Shown: positions 1-6,994 of the stretch, in pieces
How the letters are laid out: the number at the start of each line of letters is the position of its first letter
Position numbering within the stretch: the first letter of the stretch is position 1
Source of the DNA: Acidiferrobacteraceae bacterium
GTDB taxonomy: Bacteria > Pseudomonadota > Gammaproteobacteria > Arenicellales > UBA868
Length of the DNA: 12,679 bases
Direction: 5' to 3'
Assembly (NCBI GenBank): GCA_002731295.1
Contig: PCBE01000034.1
Span: forward strand, 6,087-18,765
Notes under the pieces: model-generated
The model's database searches: none
The model's input: the letters and a program-made list of their open reading frames with translations, nothing else
What the model was told of the DNA's origin: nothing
Program-made: the position numbers and the translations under genes

Positions 1-482
1 ATATCGAACTGCCGGAAAGTTTTGAACGCGCTATGACAGATCAACTGACCATCCTGACAGTCGAGGCTGCCAATTTTCATGAACCGCTGCTCAAGCAAAA
101 AGCAGATCTTTATGGGCCTAACATTCGGGAACTGGTAGAAACGGGTCTTGGTATCGATGCAGTGACCTATTCGCGGGCGTTGGAGAGTCGCCTTCAGTTT
201 ATGGCTGATGCCCAGAGGTTATCGAACAAGGCACAGGTGCTATTGACGCCGTCCACACCGACGCCAGCACCGGGTGACCTTAGCGTGACTGGCAGTGCGA
301 TGTTTCAGGGCCCATGGACATCTACTGGATTGCCGACGGTCACAGTACCGTCGGGGCTTTCCCAATCGGGCCTGCCGCTTGGAATTCAGCTTATTGCGGC
401 CAGACTGGCAGAACCCCGATTGCTCAGTGCTGCCAGGTGGTGTGAGCAGGTACTTGGCAAAATGCCAGCACCACCTCTGTAG
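1..482 (+). CDS. Amidase signature family enzyme, C-terminal part only
   Basis: This is the 3' end of a gene cut by the left edge. The frame is open from base 3 and ends in TAG at 480-482, giving about 159 residues. Amidase signature enzymes are serine hydrolases that cleave amide bonds, using a Ser-Ser-Lys triad. The triad and the Gly/Ser-rich signature lie in the missing N-terminal part, so activity cannot be judged. What remains is typical of the family's C-terminal half: an alpha-helical stretch around LYGPNIRELVETG, the strand-turn LLTPSTPTPAP, then the conserved block GLPTVTVPSG...GLPLGIQLIA near the end. That last block closes the active-site core in GatA-like amidases. A methionine at base 33 lies inside the domain and is not the real start. 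The substrate cannot be inferred; GatA itself is unlikely because no gatB or gatC is next to it. The gene converges on the CoA-transferase gene with 12 bases between stops. Confidence 0.88.
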   Translation, partial: IELPESFERAMTDQLTILTVEAANFHEPLLKQKADLYGPNIRELVETGLGIDAVTYSRALESRLQFMADAQRLSNKAQVLLTPSTPTPAPGDLSVTGSAMFQGPWTSTGLPTVTVPSGLSQSGLPLGIQLIAARLAEPRLLSAARWCEQVLGKMPAPPL

Positions 483-494
483 ATTTAAAGTCCG

Positions 495-1739
495 TCAGAT
501 GCTGTCAGAGTTACTTTCAGACGGCAGTTCGTCAGCGACGGTGACCCCGCTGCGAATAAACGTGTTGATTTCCTCATCAGTGTAGTCAACGTCGCGCAAG
601 ATAGACCGTGTGTGTTCACCGTAACGGGAGGCTGGTTGTTTGGGTCCGCCGGGTGTTTGTGAGAATTTAACAGGCAAACCCAGTGTTTTAACTGGACCGG
701 CATCAGGATGGGATTGTGTAACCACCATTTCCCGTGCCAGTGCTTGTGGATCATCGTGCATCTGTACAACTGTGTTGATCGGACCTGCGGGTACACCAGC
801 TTGCTCCAACAGGTTCAGCCAGGCTTCGGTAGTTCTTGCGGATAACTTGTTGTTGAGATGCTGCTCTAGGACTTTAATATTTTCCATGCGTGCTTCGTTG
901 GTACAGAATCGCGGATCCTCAAGCATATCGGGGTCGACAATTTCCGCAAACCGTTTCCAGGTGGGCCCATTGGCAGCCCCGACCGTGATCCATCCGTCTT
1001 CAGTCTGCAGCGCCTGATAAGGCGCATTCAGTGGGTGTCCAGATCCCAGCGGTTCAGGCGCCAGGCCGGTGGCGAAAGCTATAGCCGAGTGCCAGTACGT
1101 CTGGACAATACCCGCTTCGAATAAAGAGGTGTCCACCATTTGTCCTTCGCCTGTAACTTCGCGGTGCCGAAGGGCGGCACAGATACCCATTGCAAGGAGA
1201 ATTCCAGCGGTGATATCGGTCATGGGCACGCCTGGTTTGACTGGGCTTCTTCCTGGCCCCTCACCCGTGACACTCATGATGCCAGACATTCCCTGGGCGA
1301 TGAGATCGAAACCAGCCCGTACCTTGTATGGACCAGTTCGTCCAAATCCACTGATAGCGCCATAGATAATCTGGGGGTTGAACCGACAAATATTTTCGTA
1401 ACCCAGACCGAGTCGATCGAGCACACCGGGGCGAAAATTTTCCAGGACCACATCGGCATCCAGCAGCACCTTTTTTGCAACAGCACTACCTTGTGGCGAC
1501 TTCAGATTGAGCGGCAATGTCTTTTTGTTGCGATTTAAGATCATGTAGGTGGCCGACACACCGTTGATGGAGTAGGGATCGCTGGCATTACGTGCTTCAT
1601 CAGCCTCGAATGGTGCCCGCTCGATCTTGATTACCTCAGCGCCCATGTCTGCAAGCATCAAGGCACAGGTCGGGCCGGCCATCGCATGGGTAAAATCCAC
1701 GACACGAATTCCGTTAAGAGGTCCATAACCTGTTTTCAT
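495..1739 (-). CDS. Family III (CaiB/BaiF) CoA-transferase
   Basis: A 414-residue protein that should move CoA between a CoA thioester and a free carboxylic acid in the cytoplasm, as formyl-CoA transferase and CaiB do. The N-terminal block GIRVVDFTHAMAGP (residues 10-23) and LADMGAEVIKIE (29-40) are the family hallmark. A second marker, VLENFRPGVLDRLGLGYE, follows at 98-115, and GRTGPY at 134-139. The expected catalytic aspartate, which forms the aspartyl-CoA intermediate, is Asp175 in PMTDITAG. The C-terminal part has VPAGPINTV (316-324), also conserved. Length is normal for the family (about 390-430). I place the start at 1739 because GGAGAG lies 5 bases upstream; an upstream in-frame start at 1769 would add ten unconserved residues. 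It is the last gene of the leftward set, 44 bases after the transporter gene. Substrates are unknown. It could supply or recycle a CoA thioester for the nearby pathway, but this is inference. Confidence 0.93.
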   Translation of the reverse strand: MKTGYGPLNGIRVVDFTHAMAGPTCALMLADMGAEVIKIERAPFEADEARNASDPYSINGVSATYMILNRNKKTLPLNLKSPQGSAVAKKVLLDADVVLENFRPGVLDRLGLGYENICRFNPQIIYGAISGFGRTGPYKVRAGFDLIAQGMSGIMSVTGEGPGRSPVKPGVPMTDITAGILLAMGICAALRHREVTGEGQMVDTSLFEAGIVQTYWHSAIAFATGLAPEPLGSGHPLNAPYQALQTEDGWITVGAANGPTWKRFAEIVDPDMLEDPRFCTNEARMENIKVLEQHLNNKLSARTTEAWLNLLEQAGVPAGPINTVVQMHDDPQALAREMVVTQSHPDAGPVKTLGLPVKFSQTPGGPKQPASRYGEHTRSILRDVDYTDEEINTFIRSGVTVADELPSESNSDSI

Positions 1740-1744
1740 CAGTT

Positions 1745-1750
1745 CTCTCC
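1745..1750 (-). promoter_or_regulatory. Ribosome binding site of the CoA-transferase gene
   Basis: On the minus strand GGAGAG ends 5 bases before the ATG at 1739-1737. It decides the start in favour of the internal methionine over the upstream in-frame start at 1769. Confidence 0.75.
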
Positions 1751-1783
1751 GTGGGTAACAACAGAACAATCAAATTGCTGGAT

Positions 1784-2698
1784 TCAATAGACCTTTTCAA
1801 GGACCAGCACTACGATACCGACGACAAGCAACATGACACCTACAATTTCCTTGCGGCTGACTTTTTCTCGAAAAATTAGAACAGAAGCCAAAAATGTAAA
1901 CAGTAGCTCTATTTGGCCGAGCGCACGCACAAAGGCCGCGTTGGTCAGTGTAAAGGCAATGAACCAGCAGATTGATGCAATCCATCCAGCAAAACCAACA
2001 GTAGCGCAACGGCGCCAGTGGGTGATTGTGCCTGTAATTTGGCCGGGTTCCCGGATGTATAACCAGACGAACATCATGATACTCTGAAACACGGTTGCAA
2101 CCGCTAGGGTATAGGCGGATGTTGCCAGTATCGAATCACCCTCCAGCGACAGTGCAGCACCACGAAATAGTACCGCTGACAATCCGAGAAAGAACCCGCA
2201 GGCAAGTCCGATTACGGTAGATTTCTGGCGCAGTCCGGACACCAGACTTGCGACAGAAAGCTTGGATTTTCCGGCAGTCATGATCAGTACCCCAGCCGTC
2301 GCGACCACAACAGCGCAGGTGGCCAGTCCGGATATGAGTTCATGCAGAAGAATCGCCTCAAGAACAACGACCTGCACGACCTCCGTTTTAGACAGTGCCG
2401 TCCCCACAGTGAAGTTGGAAAATGAGAAAAGCCACATCAGTAAAAAGGTGAAAGTGATCTGTGCAATGGAACCAGTGATAATCCAGATAACAAACGTTGC
2501 ACTGGTTGTCGGAAGATTCAGCCCAAATCCAAGCGTTAGTAACGCAAGCCAGGCTAGAGCAAAAGGGCAGGCGTAAAGGAAACGTACAGAAGCCGCGCCC
2601 ATGTCCGAGAGCTCCGATTTAAGGTGGCGTTGGACAGCCGATCGAAGGTTTTGAAAAAATGCCGCCGCAATCGTAATGGGAACCCAGAGTATTGTCAC
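1784..2698 (-). CDS. EamA/DMT-superfamily membrane transporter
   Basis: A 304-residue, very hydrophobic protein with about ten transmembrane helices in two halves, the plan of drug/metabolite transporters of the EamA type. The first half spans roughly residues 3-142 and the second 161-301, joined by a polar linker near 143-160 (TAGKSKLSVASLVSG). The end of each half carries the usual family pattern; at the C-terminus this is GQIELLFTFLASVLIFREKVSRKE (261-284) followed by a last hydrophobic helix. Such proteins sit in the inner membrane and usually export amino acids or other small metabolites, though some import. The substrate cannot be read from sequence. The start is GTG at 2698: the frame is open only to a stop at 2762 and has no ATG before the first helix. 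Its ribosome site is weak (GAG about 9 bases upstream). The gene sits between the dehydrogenase and the CoA-transferase on the same strand, so it probably moves a substrate or product of their pathway. Confidence 0.87.
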   Translation of the reverse strand: MTILWVPITIAAAFFQNLRSAVQRHLKSELSDMGAASVRFLYACPFALAWLALLTLGFGLNLPTTSATFVIWIITGSIAQITFTFLLMWLFSFSNFTVGTALSKTEVVQVVVLEAILLHELISGLATCAVVVATAGVLIMTAGKSKLSVASLVSGLRQKSTVIGLACGFFLGLSAVLFRGAALSLEGDSILATSAYTLAVATVFQSIMMFVWLYIREPGQITGTITHWRRCATVGFAGWIASICWFIAFTLTNAAFVRALGQIELLFTFLASVLIFREKVSRKEIVGVMLLVVGIVVLVLEKVY

Positions 2699-2713
2699 AG
2701 TTACAGGCTCGAT

Positions 2714-2727
2714 ACCAGTTGTCTGGT
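2714..2727. other. Small perfect inverted repeat ahead of the transporter gene
   Basis: ACCAG-TTGT-CTGGT, a 5-base stem with a 4-base loop, lies 15-28 bases upstream of the GTG start of the transporter gene, inside the 95-base gap after the dehydrogenase gene. In the leftward transcript it would read ACCAG-ACAA-CTGGT. It has no T-run after it, so it is not a classical terminator. It may be a small leader hairpin, a protein-binding palindrome, or chance. Confidence 0.3.
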
Positions 2728-2793
2728 CACAGTGGATTGAAAGCTGCGACGGCGTACTGCTTTAGAGTAGGCGAAGAAAAAGGGGGTCATGGG

Positions 2794-3747
2794 TTAGTAT
2801 GATCGGTTGACTTCGAATCCAGTGGACTCGGGTTCGTCATCAACAATCTCCTCGGGAAAGCCCGGGGCGAGTAGTTTTTCGTTACAAGCCTCTTCGAGCC
2901 GACGGACAATATTAGGTGACCACTCACGCGGTCCGTAACGGTTCTGGCCGTCTTTGAAAATGTCGAGCAGTACCGGTGCAAGTTCCAGCGGTACGTTGGT
3001 TCTATCGGCAACAGCCTGAAACAGACTCATATCTTTGACAACCAGATCGAGTGTGAAATTGATATTTCGACTGCCATTGAGTATCACTTGGCTTTCAGTT
3101 TCGTGTACAAATGAATTGCCGGATGAGATTCGGATTGCATCGTAGCTTGTATTTAGGTCAAGGCCTGAACACTTTGCTGTCATCAAGGCTTCTCCCAGTG
3201 CAACAAGGTTTACGGAGGCCAGATAGTTTGTGATTACCTTGAGTACGGATGCAGACCCGAGGGGGCCGGTATGTAGGATCTGCCGCCCCATTGCACTGAT
3301 AACAGGAAACGCACGATCAAATGTATGCCGTTCGGTACCGACGAAGATCGAGATATTCCCAGTTGCAGCGCGATGGCATCCTCCAGAGACCGGGCAATCG
3401 ATCGCCTCGCCGCCCGCGTCGAGAACCTGTTCACCCAGTCGTTTCACTTCATGTTCGTCGGTGGTGCTCATTTCAGCCCAGATTTTGCCGTCCGTCATTT
3501 CGGACAGAATGCCGTCTTGTGCTTCCATGACTGCAGCGCTTGCACTGGGGTTCGGCAGACAGGTGATTACCATGTCAGTCTGTCGGGTCATCTCTGCAGG
3601 AGACTCAGCCCACCTGGCTCCCCGATCAATAAATGGTGTCGCCACCTGTCGGTCAAGGTCTCTAACCATCAGATCGAAACCATTACGCTGCAAGCTGCTG
3701 GCAAGTTTGCCACCGACGTTGCCTAGGCCAATAAATCCGATTTGCAT
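2794..3747 (-). CDS. 3-hydroxyisobutyrate dehydrogenase-like (beta-hydroxyacid dehydrogenase family) oxidoreductase
   Basis: A 317-residue NAD(P)-dependent dehydrogenase of the beta-hydroxyacid family, which oxidises 3-hydroxy acids or, in some members, reduces short semialdehydes. The Rossmann motif GLGNVG is at residues 7-12, directly after MQIGFI. The substrate-binding signature DCPVSGGCHRAATG is at 117-130. The catalytic lysine is Lys170 in KVITN, with Asn174 in its usual place, and the conserved KD pair of the C-terminal helical domain is at 238-239. The core matches the family; an extra polar tail of about 20 residues follows residue 295. I set the start at 3747 because GGAG lies 6 bases upstream and the Rossmann strand begins at once; an upstream in-frame start at 3786 would add 13 unconserved residues. 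It is the first gene of the leftward set and faces the aldehyde dehydrogenase pair across the divergent region. The family also holds tartronate semialdehyde, sulfolactaldehyde and succinic semialdehyde reductases, so I name no substrate. Confidence 0.92.
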   Translation of the reverse strand: MQIGFIGLGNVGGKLASSLQRNGFDLMVRDLDRQVATPFIDRGARWAESPAEMTRQTDMVITCLPNPSASAAVMEAQDGILSEMTDGKIWAEMSTTDEHEVKRLGEQVLDAGGEAIDCPVSGGCHRAATGNISIFVGTERHTFDRAFPVISAMGRQILHTGPLGSASVLKVITNYLASVNLVALGEALMTAKCSGLDLNTSYDAIRISSGNSFVHETESQVILNGSRNINFTLDLVVKDMSLFQAVADRTNVPLELAPVLLDIFKDGQNRYGPREWSPNIVRRLEEACNEKLLAPGFPEEIVDDEPESTGFEVNRSY

Positions 3748-3753
3748 CTTTTT

Positions 3754-3757
3754 CTCC
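3754..3757 (-). promoter_or_regulatory. Ribosome binding site of the beta-hydroxyacid dehydrogenase gene
   Basis: GGAG on the minus strand, 6 bases before the ATG at 3747-3745. It supports the internal methionine as start over the longer frame from 3786. Confidence 0.7.
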
Positions 3758-3914
3758 AGTTCCGGTGGACTATTATGTGGTGACATCAGGTGGCGTATAT
3801 GATGGGTTCGAAAGGCGACAATGGCAAGTAGAGCGCAGACCCTGCCTTACTCCTGGGTAGAGACGACTATGAACGACAAGCACTGAATCTTTATCGGCGC
3901 CGGTTGGCGTTAGA

Positions 3915-4004
3915 ATGAGCACTCGTCAACGCGTGGGTATGGACGGGCTCCAAGTCGGACACCCATCGGTACAGCAAGAGGCGTCGAGAAGGACCAGATT
4001 ATGA
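3915..4004 (+). CDS. Possible 29-residue upstream reading frame ending on the aldehyde dehydrogenase start
   Basis: An ATG at 3915 opens 29 codons (beginning MSTRQRVGMDGLQ) whose TGA at 4002-4004 overlaps the ATG of the aldehyde dehydrogenase gene in an ATGA arrangement. If translated it would couple translation of the two. Its own ribosome site is poor (GG about 8-9 bases upstream of ATG). The peptide is polar and arginine-rich and resembles no family I know. The downstream gene's ribosome site (AAGGA, 3989-3993) lies inside this frame. It may simply be chance. Confidence 0.2.
   Translation: MSTRQRVGMDGLQVGHPSVQQEASRRTRL
3989..3993 (+). promoter_or_regulatory. Ribosome binding site of the acylating aldehyde dehydrogenase gene
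   Basis: AAGGA with 7 bases to the ATG at 4001. It supports 4001 as the start of the aldehyde dehydrogenase. Confidence 0.65.
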
Positions 4005-5395
4005 GTGTCGCTAATACAGTGTCGGAAGTGGTCACCCGGGCCCGGGCTGCCCAGGCTGAATTCGAAACCTTTGATCAGGTCGCAATAGACAACGCAGTTT
4101 GTGCTCTGGCCTGGGTGGTTATGGAGCCAGGTCGGAATAGATTGCTCGCTGAACAGGCGGTCGCTGATACCAGACTGGGTTCTGTCGAAGATAAGGTACT
4201 CAAGAATTATCGCAAGACACTGGGTCTTCTTCGTGATCTCAATGAGGTGCGGACTGTCGGTGTGATTGCCGAGTATCCAGAGCTTGGACTGACTGAAATT
4301 GCTCGACCTGTCGGCGTGGTCGGTGCGGTAACGCCATCGACAAACCCAGTTGCTACACCCACAAACAAAGTCATCAATGCTGTTAAGGGCGCTAATGCAG
4401 TAATTCTCGCCCCATCCCCCAAAGGCGAAGCAACGGGCAGCAGGCTGGTTGAGTACTTCCGTGCTGCACTCAAACAGATTGGAGCGCCCGAAGATCTCGT
4501 ACAGAAACTACCGAGCCCTGTTAACCGAGAAGCAACTCGGGAATTGATGTCACAGGTTGATCTGGTTGTCGCGACGGGATCGCAGAACAACATTCGGGCG
4601 GCCTACTCCAGTGGCACACCGGCGGTGGGTGTTGGACAGGGCAATGTCGCAGTTATTGTCGATGAGACCGCCGATTGCAGTCTGGCAGCAGAAAAAATTG
4701 TCGCTTCAAAGCGTTTTGATCACGCAACGAGTTGTTCGTCGGAAAATAGTGTGATTGTCGTCGATAGCGCCTATGACCGGTTTTGTGAGGCGCTTGTCCA
4801 TCAGGGTGCTGTCATTCTCGATTCGACAGAAAAACAGATCCTACAAGACACCATGTGGGTCAACGGGAGCCTCAACCCGGCAGTCCTGGCGCGCTCGGCT
4901 ACGGAAATTGCCAATCTCGCAGGTTTAGAGCGAGTTGATTCGGGTACGAGTATCCTGGTCGTGTTGGAAAGCGGGGCAGGGCCTGCATATCCATTTTCCG
5001 GTGAAAAACTCTCACCCGTTTTAACGCTGTACCGTACGTCGGATTTCGGCGCAGCCTGTGAACAAGTGCGGGCAATATATGGCTACCAGGGAGCGGGACA
5101 CTCAGTTGGATTGCACAGTAGCAACGCGGAGCGAGCGGTAAAGATCGGTCTCAGCTTGCCGGCTTGTCGTGTGATCGTCAATCAGGCACATTGTTTCGCG
5201 ACTGGTGGGAGCTTCGATAATGGTCTCCCATTCTCGCTCTCCATGGGTTGTGGAACCTGGGGTGGTAACAGTGTGGGTGACAATGTTAATTATCGTCATT
5301 ACCTCAATATAGTCCGCATCGTGCGCCCAATTCCTGTCAATGAACCGGTCGAGAAAGAACTTTTAGCCGACTACTGGAACCAGTATGGTAAGTAG
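4001..5395 (+). CDS. Acylating (CoA-dependent) aldehyde dehydrogenase, sulfoacetaldehyde dehydrogenase (SauS)-like
   Basis: A 464-residue member of the CoA-acylating branch of the aldehyde dehydrogenase superfamily, which interconverts an aldehyde plus CoA and NAD(P)+ with an acyl-CoA and NAD(P)H. The coenzyme-site motif TPSTNP (residues 111-116), shared with EutE and AdhE, is present, as are APSPKG (137-142) and VATGSQNNIRAAY (190-202). The catalytic cysteine is Cys245 in ATSCSSENS, the form I associate with sulfoacetaldehyde dehydrogenase SauS rather than EutE. The C-terminal part has PFSGEKLSPVLTLYR (331-345), GAGHSVGLH, and GGSFDNGLPFSLSMGCGTW (402-420), all typical of the same subfamily. 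Length fits. The next gene, an acyl-CoA ligase, overlaps its end by 11 bases, as expected for an acid/acyl-CoA/aldehyde pair like SauS-SauT. The missing xsc and sulfonate transporter keep the substrate uncertain. It is not a BoxD: that enzyme is a non-acylating semialdehyde dehydrogenase. Confidence 0.88.
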   Translation: MSVANTVSEVVTRARAAQAEFETFDQVAIDNAVCALAWVVMEPGRNRLLAEQAVADTRLGSVEDKVLKNYRKTLGLLRDLNEVRTVGVIAEYPELGLTEIARPVGVVGAVTPSTNPVATPTNKVINAVKGANAVILAPSPKGEATGSRLVEYFRAALKQIGAPEDLVQKLPSPVNREATRELMSQVDLVVATGSQNNIRAAYSSGTPAVGVGQGNVAVIVDETADCSLAAEKIVASKRFDHATSCSSENSVIVVDSAYDRFCEALVHQGAVILDSTEKQILQDTMWVNGSLNPAVLARSATEIANLAGLERVDSGTSILVVLESGAGPAYPFSGEKLSPVLTLYRTSDFGAACEQVRAIYGYQGAGHSVGLHSSNAERAVKIGLSLPACRVIVNQAHCFATGGSFDNGLPFSLSMGCGTWGGNSVGDNVNYRHYLNIVRIVRPIPVNEPVEKELLADYWNQYGK

Positions 5396-6950
5396 GCCGG
5401 CGACCGGTTTCGCACCGTTAGCGGACTTAAAAGATCAAACTGTCAGGTCTGTGCTTGATCACGGGGCAAAACAACATCCCGATCGGGTGTTTGCCGTTTT
5501 CCCAGAGACTCATACCAAGGTCACTTGGGGAGAGCAGCGTCAGACTGCAGCTCGGCTTAGGCCTCACCTGACCAATTCAGGCGTTTCTGATGGTGAGGCT
5601 GTTGGGATGCTGATGGCCAATGGGCGAACAGCACTTGAGCTTTTTCTGGGCTGTATGTACAGCAGACGGGTGTCGTTAATGCTCAATGCAGTGGCCGGCA
5701 TTGATTCCCTGGGCTACGTGATCAGGCATTCTGGTATCCGGCATCTATTTGCCGACGATGGCCATGCTGATCTGGCGAGTGCTGCAGTCATTGCATCCGG
5801 TCAGCAGGTGAAGGTACATCGGGTCGCAGGTGACAGCGGCCTGCAACTTCCAGACAGTCAAAACCACCAAGATGCAGACCCACCTCGATCTGCTGATGAT
5901 GCGTTACTGATCTACACATCCGGCACCACAGGACGGCCTAAAGGGGTCATACATACCCATGCCAGCCTGTTAGCTGGAGGCGCCAACACCTGTTCTGCAC
6001 ATCATCTCAGCAACAGTGATCGAGCATTGTGTGTATTGCCCCTGTGCCATATCAATGGCCAGGTCGTGACAGTCATGGCGCCACTGGTGAGTGGTTCATC
6101 TGTGGTCATGCCGAGGAAGTTCAGCACGCAAAGATTCTGGTCCTGGGTTGTGAAAGAAGACTGTACCTGGTTCAGTGTCGTACCGACGATGATTTCCTAT
6201 CTGCTGGCTACGGAAGAAGCAACACAGCAGATCACAGAATCTCAACTGAGCGATGTCCGGTTCGGCCGTAGTGCTTCTGCACCACTGGCACCCACCGTAC
6301 ACAAGGCTTTTATAGCGCGATTTGGAATCCCAATGGTTGAAACCATGGGTATTACGGAAACAGCTGCCCAGATTCTGTCCAATCCGTTGGATCCCATACA
6401 GCAAAAGATCGGGTCACCCGGTCTGCCTTGCGGTAATGAAATCCGTATCAAAGATGGTGACGGTGCAGATTGTGAAAAAGAGGTCGTGGGTGAAATCGAA
6501 GTGCGGGGACCGAATCTGATGCGTACCTACCTGAATGATGAGCAGGCGACACGTGAGGCGTTTTCGACAGACGGCTGGTATCGAACCGGCGATCTAGGCT
6601 ATAAAGATAGATCGGGATACGTCTTTGTAACGGGCAGAATAAAGGAAATCATTATCAAAGGTGGCGAGAATATCTCACCGCGAGAGATCGATGATGTGCT
6701 CTATCGTTTTCCTGGAATCCTTGAGGCAGCGGCGATCGCCGTGTCCGATCCTGAGTATGGTGAGGATATTGCTGCCTGTGTGGTTCCTCATCCTGGTCAG
6801 CAACTCGATGAAAATGCACTGCGCGACTTCTGTATAAAGGCGCTAGGGCAGTTTAAATCACCCAGGAATATATATGTTCTTGAGGAGTTACCTAAAGGAC
6901 CCTCCGGAAAGATTCAGCGGCTCAAACTCTCAGGTGAGTACTCGAGTTGA
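5385..6950 (+). CDS. AMP-forming acyl-CoA ligase (SauT-like candidate)
   Basis: A 521-residue cytoplasmic enzyme of the adenylate-forming (ANL) superfamily that activates a carboxylate with ATP and CoA to an acyl-CoA. All core motifs are seen: the phosphate-binding loop YTSGTTGRPKG (residues 177-187), PLCHINGQ (219-226), ETMGITETAA (319-328), GWYRTGDLG (397-405), the hinge block GRIKEIIIKGGENISPREID (417-436) and the C-terminal catalytic lysine Lys509 in PKGPSGKI. The ATG at 5385 lies inside the end of the aldehyde dehydrogenase gene (11-base overlap). Its ribosome site is weak (GGA 8 bases upstream), so translational coupling is likely. This arrangement matches the known pairing of sulfoacetate-CoA ligase SauT with dehydrogenase SauS. 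The N-terminal half does not resemble benzoate-CoA ligase as I know it, so a role in feeding the nearby box genes is less likely. Substrate is unproven. The gene ends 44 bases from the convergent hexapeptide gene. Confidence 0.92.
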   Translation: MVSRPATGFAPLADLKDQTVRSVLDHGAKQHPDRVFAVFPETHTKVTWGEQRQTAARLRPHLTNSGVSDGEAVGMLMANGRTALELFLGCMYSRRVSLMLNAVAGIDSLGYVIRHSGIRHLFADDGHADLASAAVIASGQQVKVHRVAGDSGLQLPDSQNHQDADPPRSADDALLIYTSGTTGRPKGVIHTHASLLAGGANTCSAHHLSNSDRALCVLPLCHINGQVVTVMAPLVSGSSVVMPRKFSTQRFWSWVVKEDCTWFSVVPTMISYLLATEEATQQITESQLSDVRFGRSASAPLAPTVHKAFIARFGIPMVETMGITETAAQILSNPLDPIQQKIGSPGLPCGNEIRIKDGDGADCEKEVVGEIEVRGPNLMRTYLNDEQATREAFSTDGWYRTGDLGYKDRSGYVFVTGRIKEIIIKGGENISPREIDDVLYRFPGILEAAAIAVSDPEYGEDIAACVVPHPGQQLDENALRDFCIKALGQFKSPRNIYVLEELPKGPSGKIQRLKLSGEYSS

Positions 6951-6994
6951 GCCTGTGCCACTATCGCAGCGAGTGAGGTGCTTTGATAGGAAAT

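Larger units (their letters stand above)
3748..4000. other. Divergent intergenic region
   Basis: A stretch of 253 bases between two genes that read away from each other, so both transcription units are expected to start here. I see no pair of -35 and -10 boxes that I would defend on either strand. A TATGAT at 3798-3803 lacks a partner at the right distance. GCGTT at about 3907-3911 and AACGC at about 3928-3932 form a weak 5-base inverted repeat. A regulator site is likely on position alone; no regulator gene is in the window. Confidence 0.4.

Noticed and set aside
483..494. A terminator between the convergent amidase and CoA-transferase genes
   Set aside because: There are only 12 bases between the stops, and the best nearby pairing (CCGTC with GACGG) is 5 bases and reaches into the coding region.
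1140..1538. A 132-codon plus-strand frame inside the CoA-transferase gene
   Set aside because: Shadow frame; the protein has no recognisable features.
3325..3726. A 133-codon frame opposite the beta-hydroxyacid dehydrogenase gene, and other long plus-strand frames there
   Set aside because: The translations show no family features, while the minus-strand frame has every motif of a known enzyme; these are antisense shadows.
4001..5395. The aldehyde dehydrogenase as BoxD, completing the box pathway
   Set aside because: BoxD is a non-acylating NADP-dependent semialdehyde dehydrogenase; this protein has the TPSTNP and ATSCSSENS motifs of the CoA-acylating branch.
5385..6950. The ligase as benzoate-CoA ligase for the box genes
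   Set aside because: The N-terminal half does not resemble benzoate-CoA ligases, it is on the opposite strand from boxB and boxC, and it overlaps the acylating dehydrogenase gene.
6951..6994. A possible bidirectional terminator between the convergent ligase and hexapeptide genes
   Set aside because: Only a 5-base CTATC/GATAG pairing with a 19-base loop and no T-run; not enough to call.
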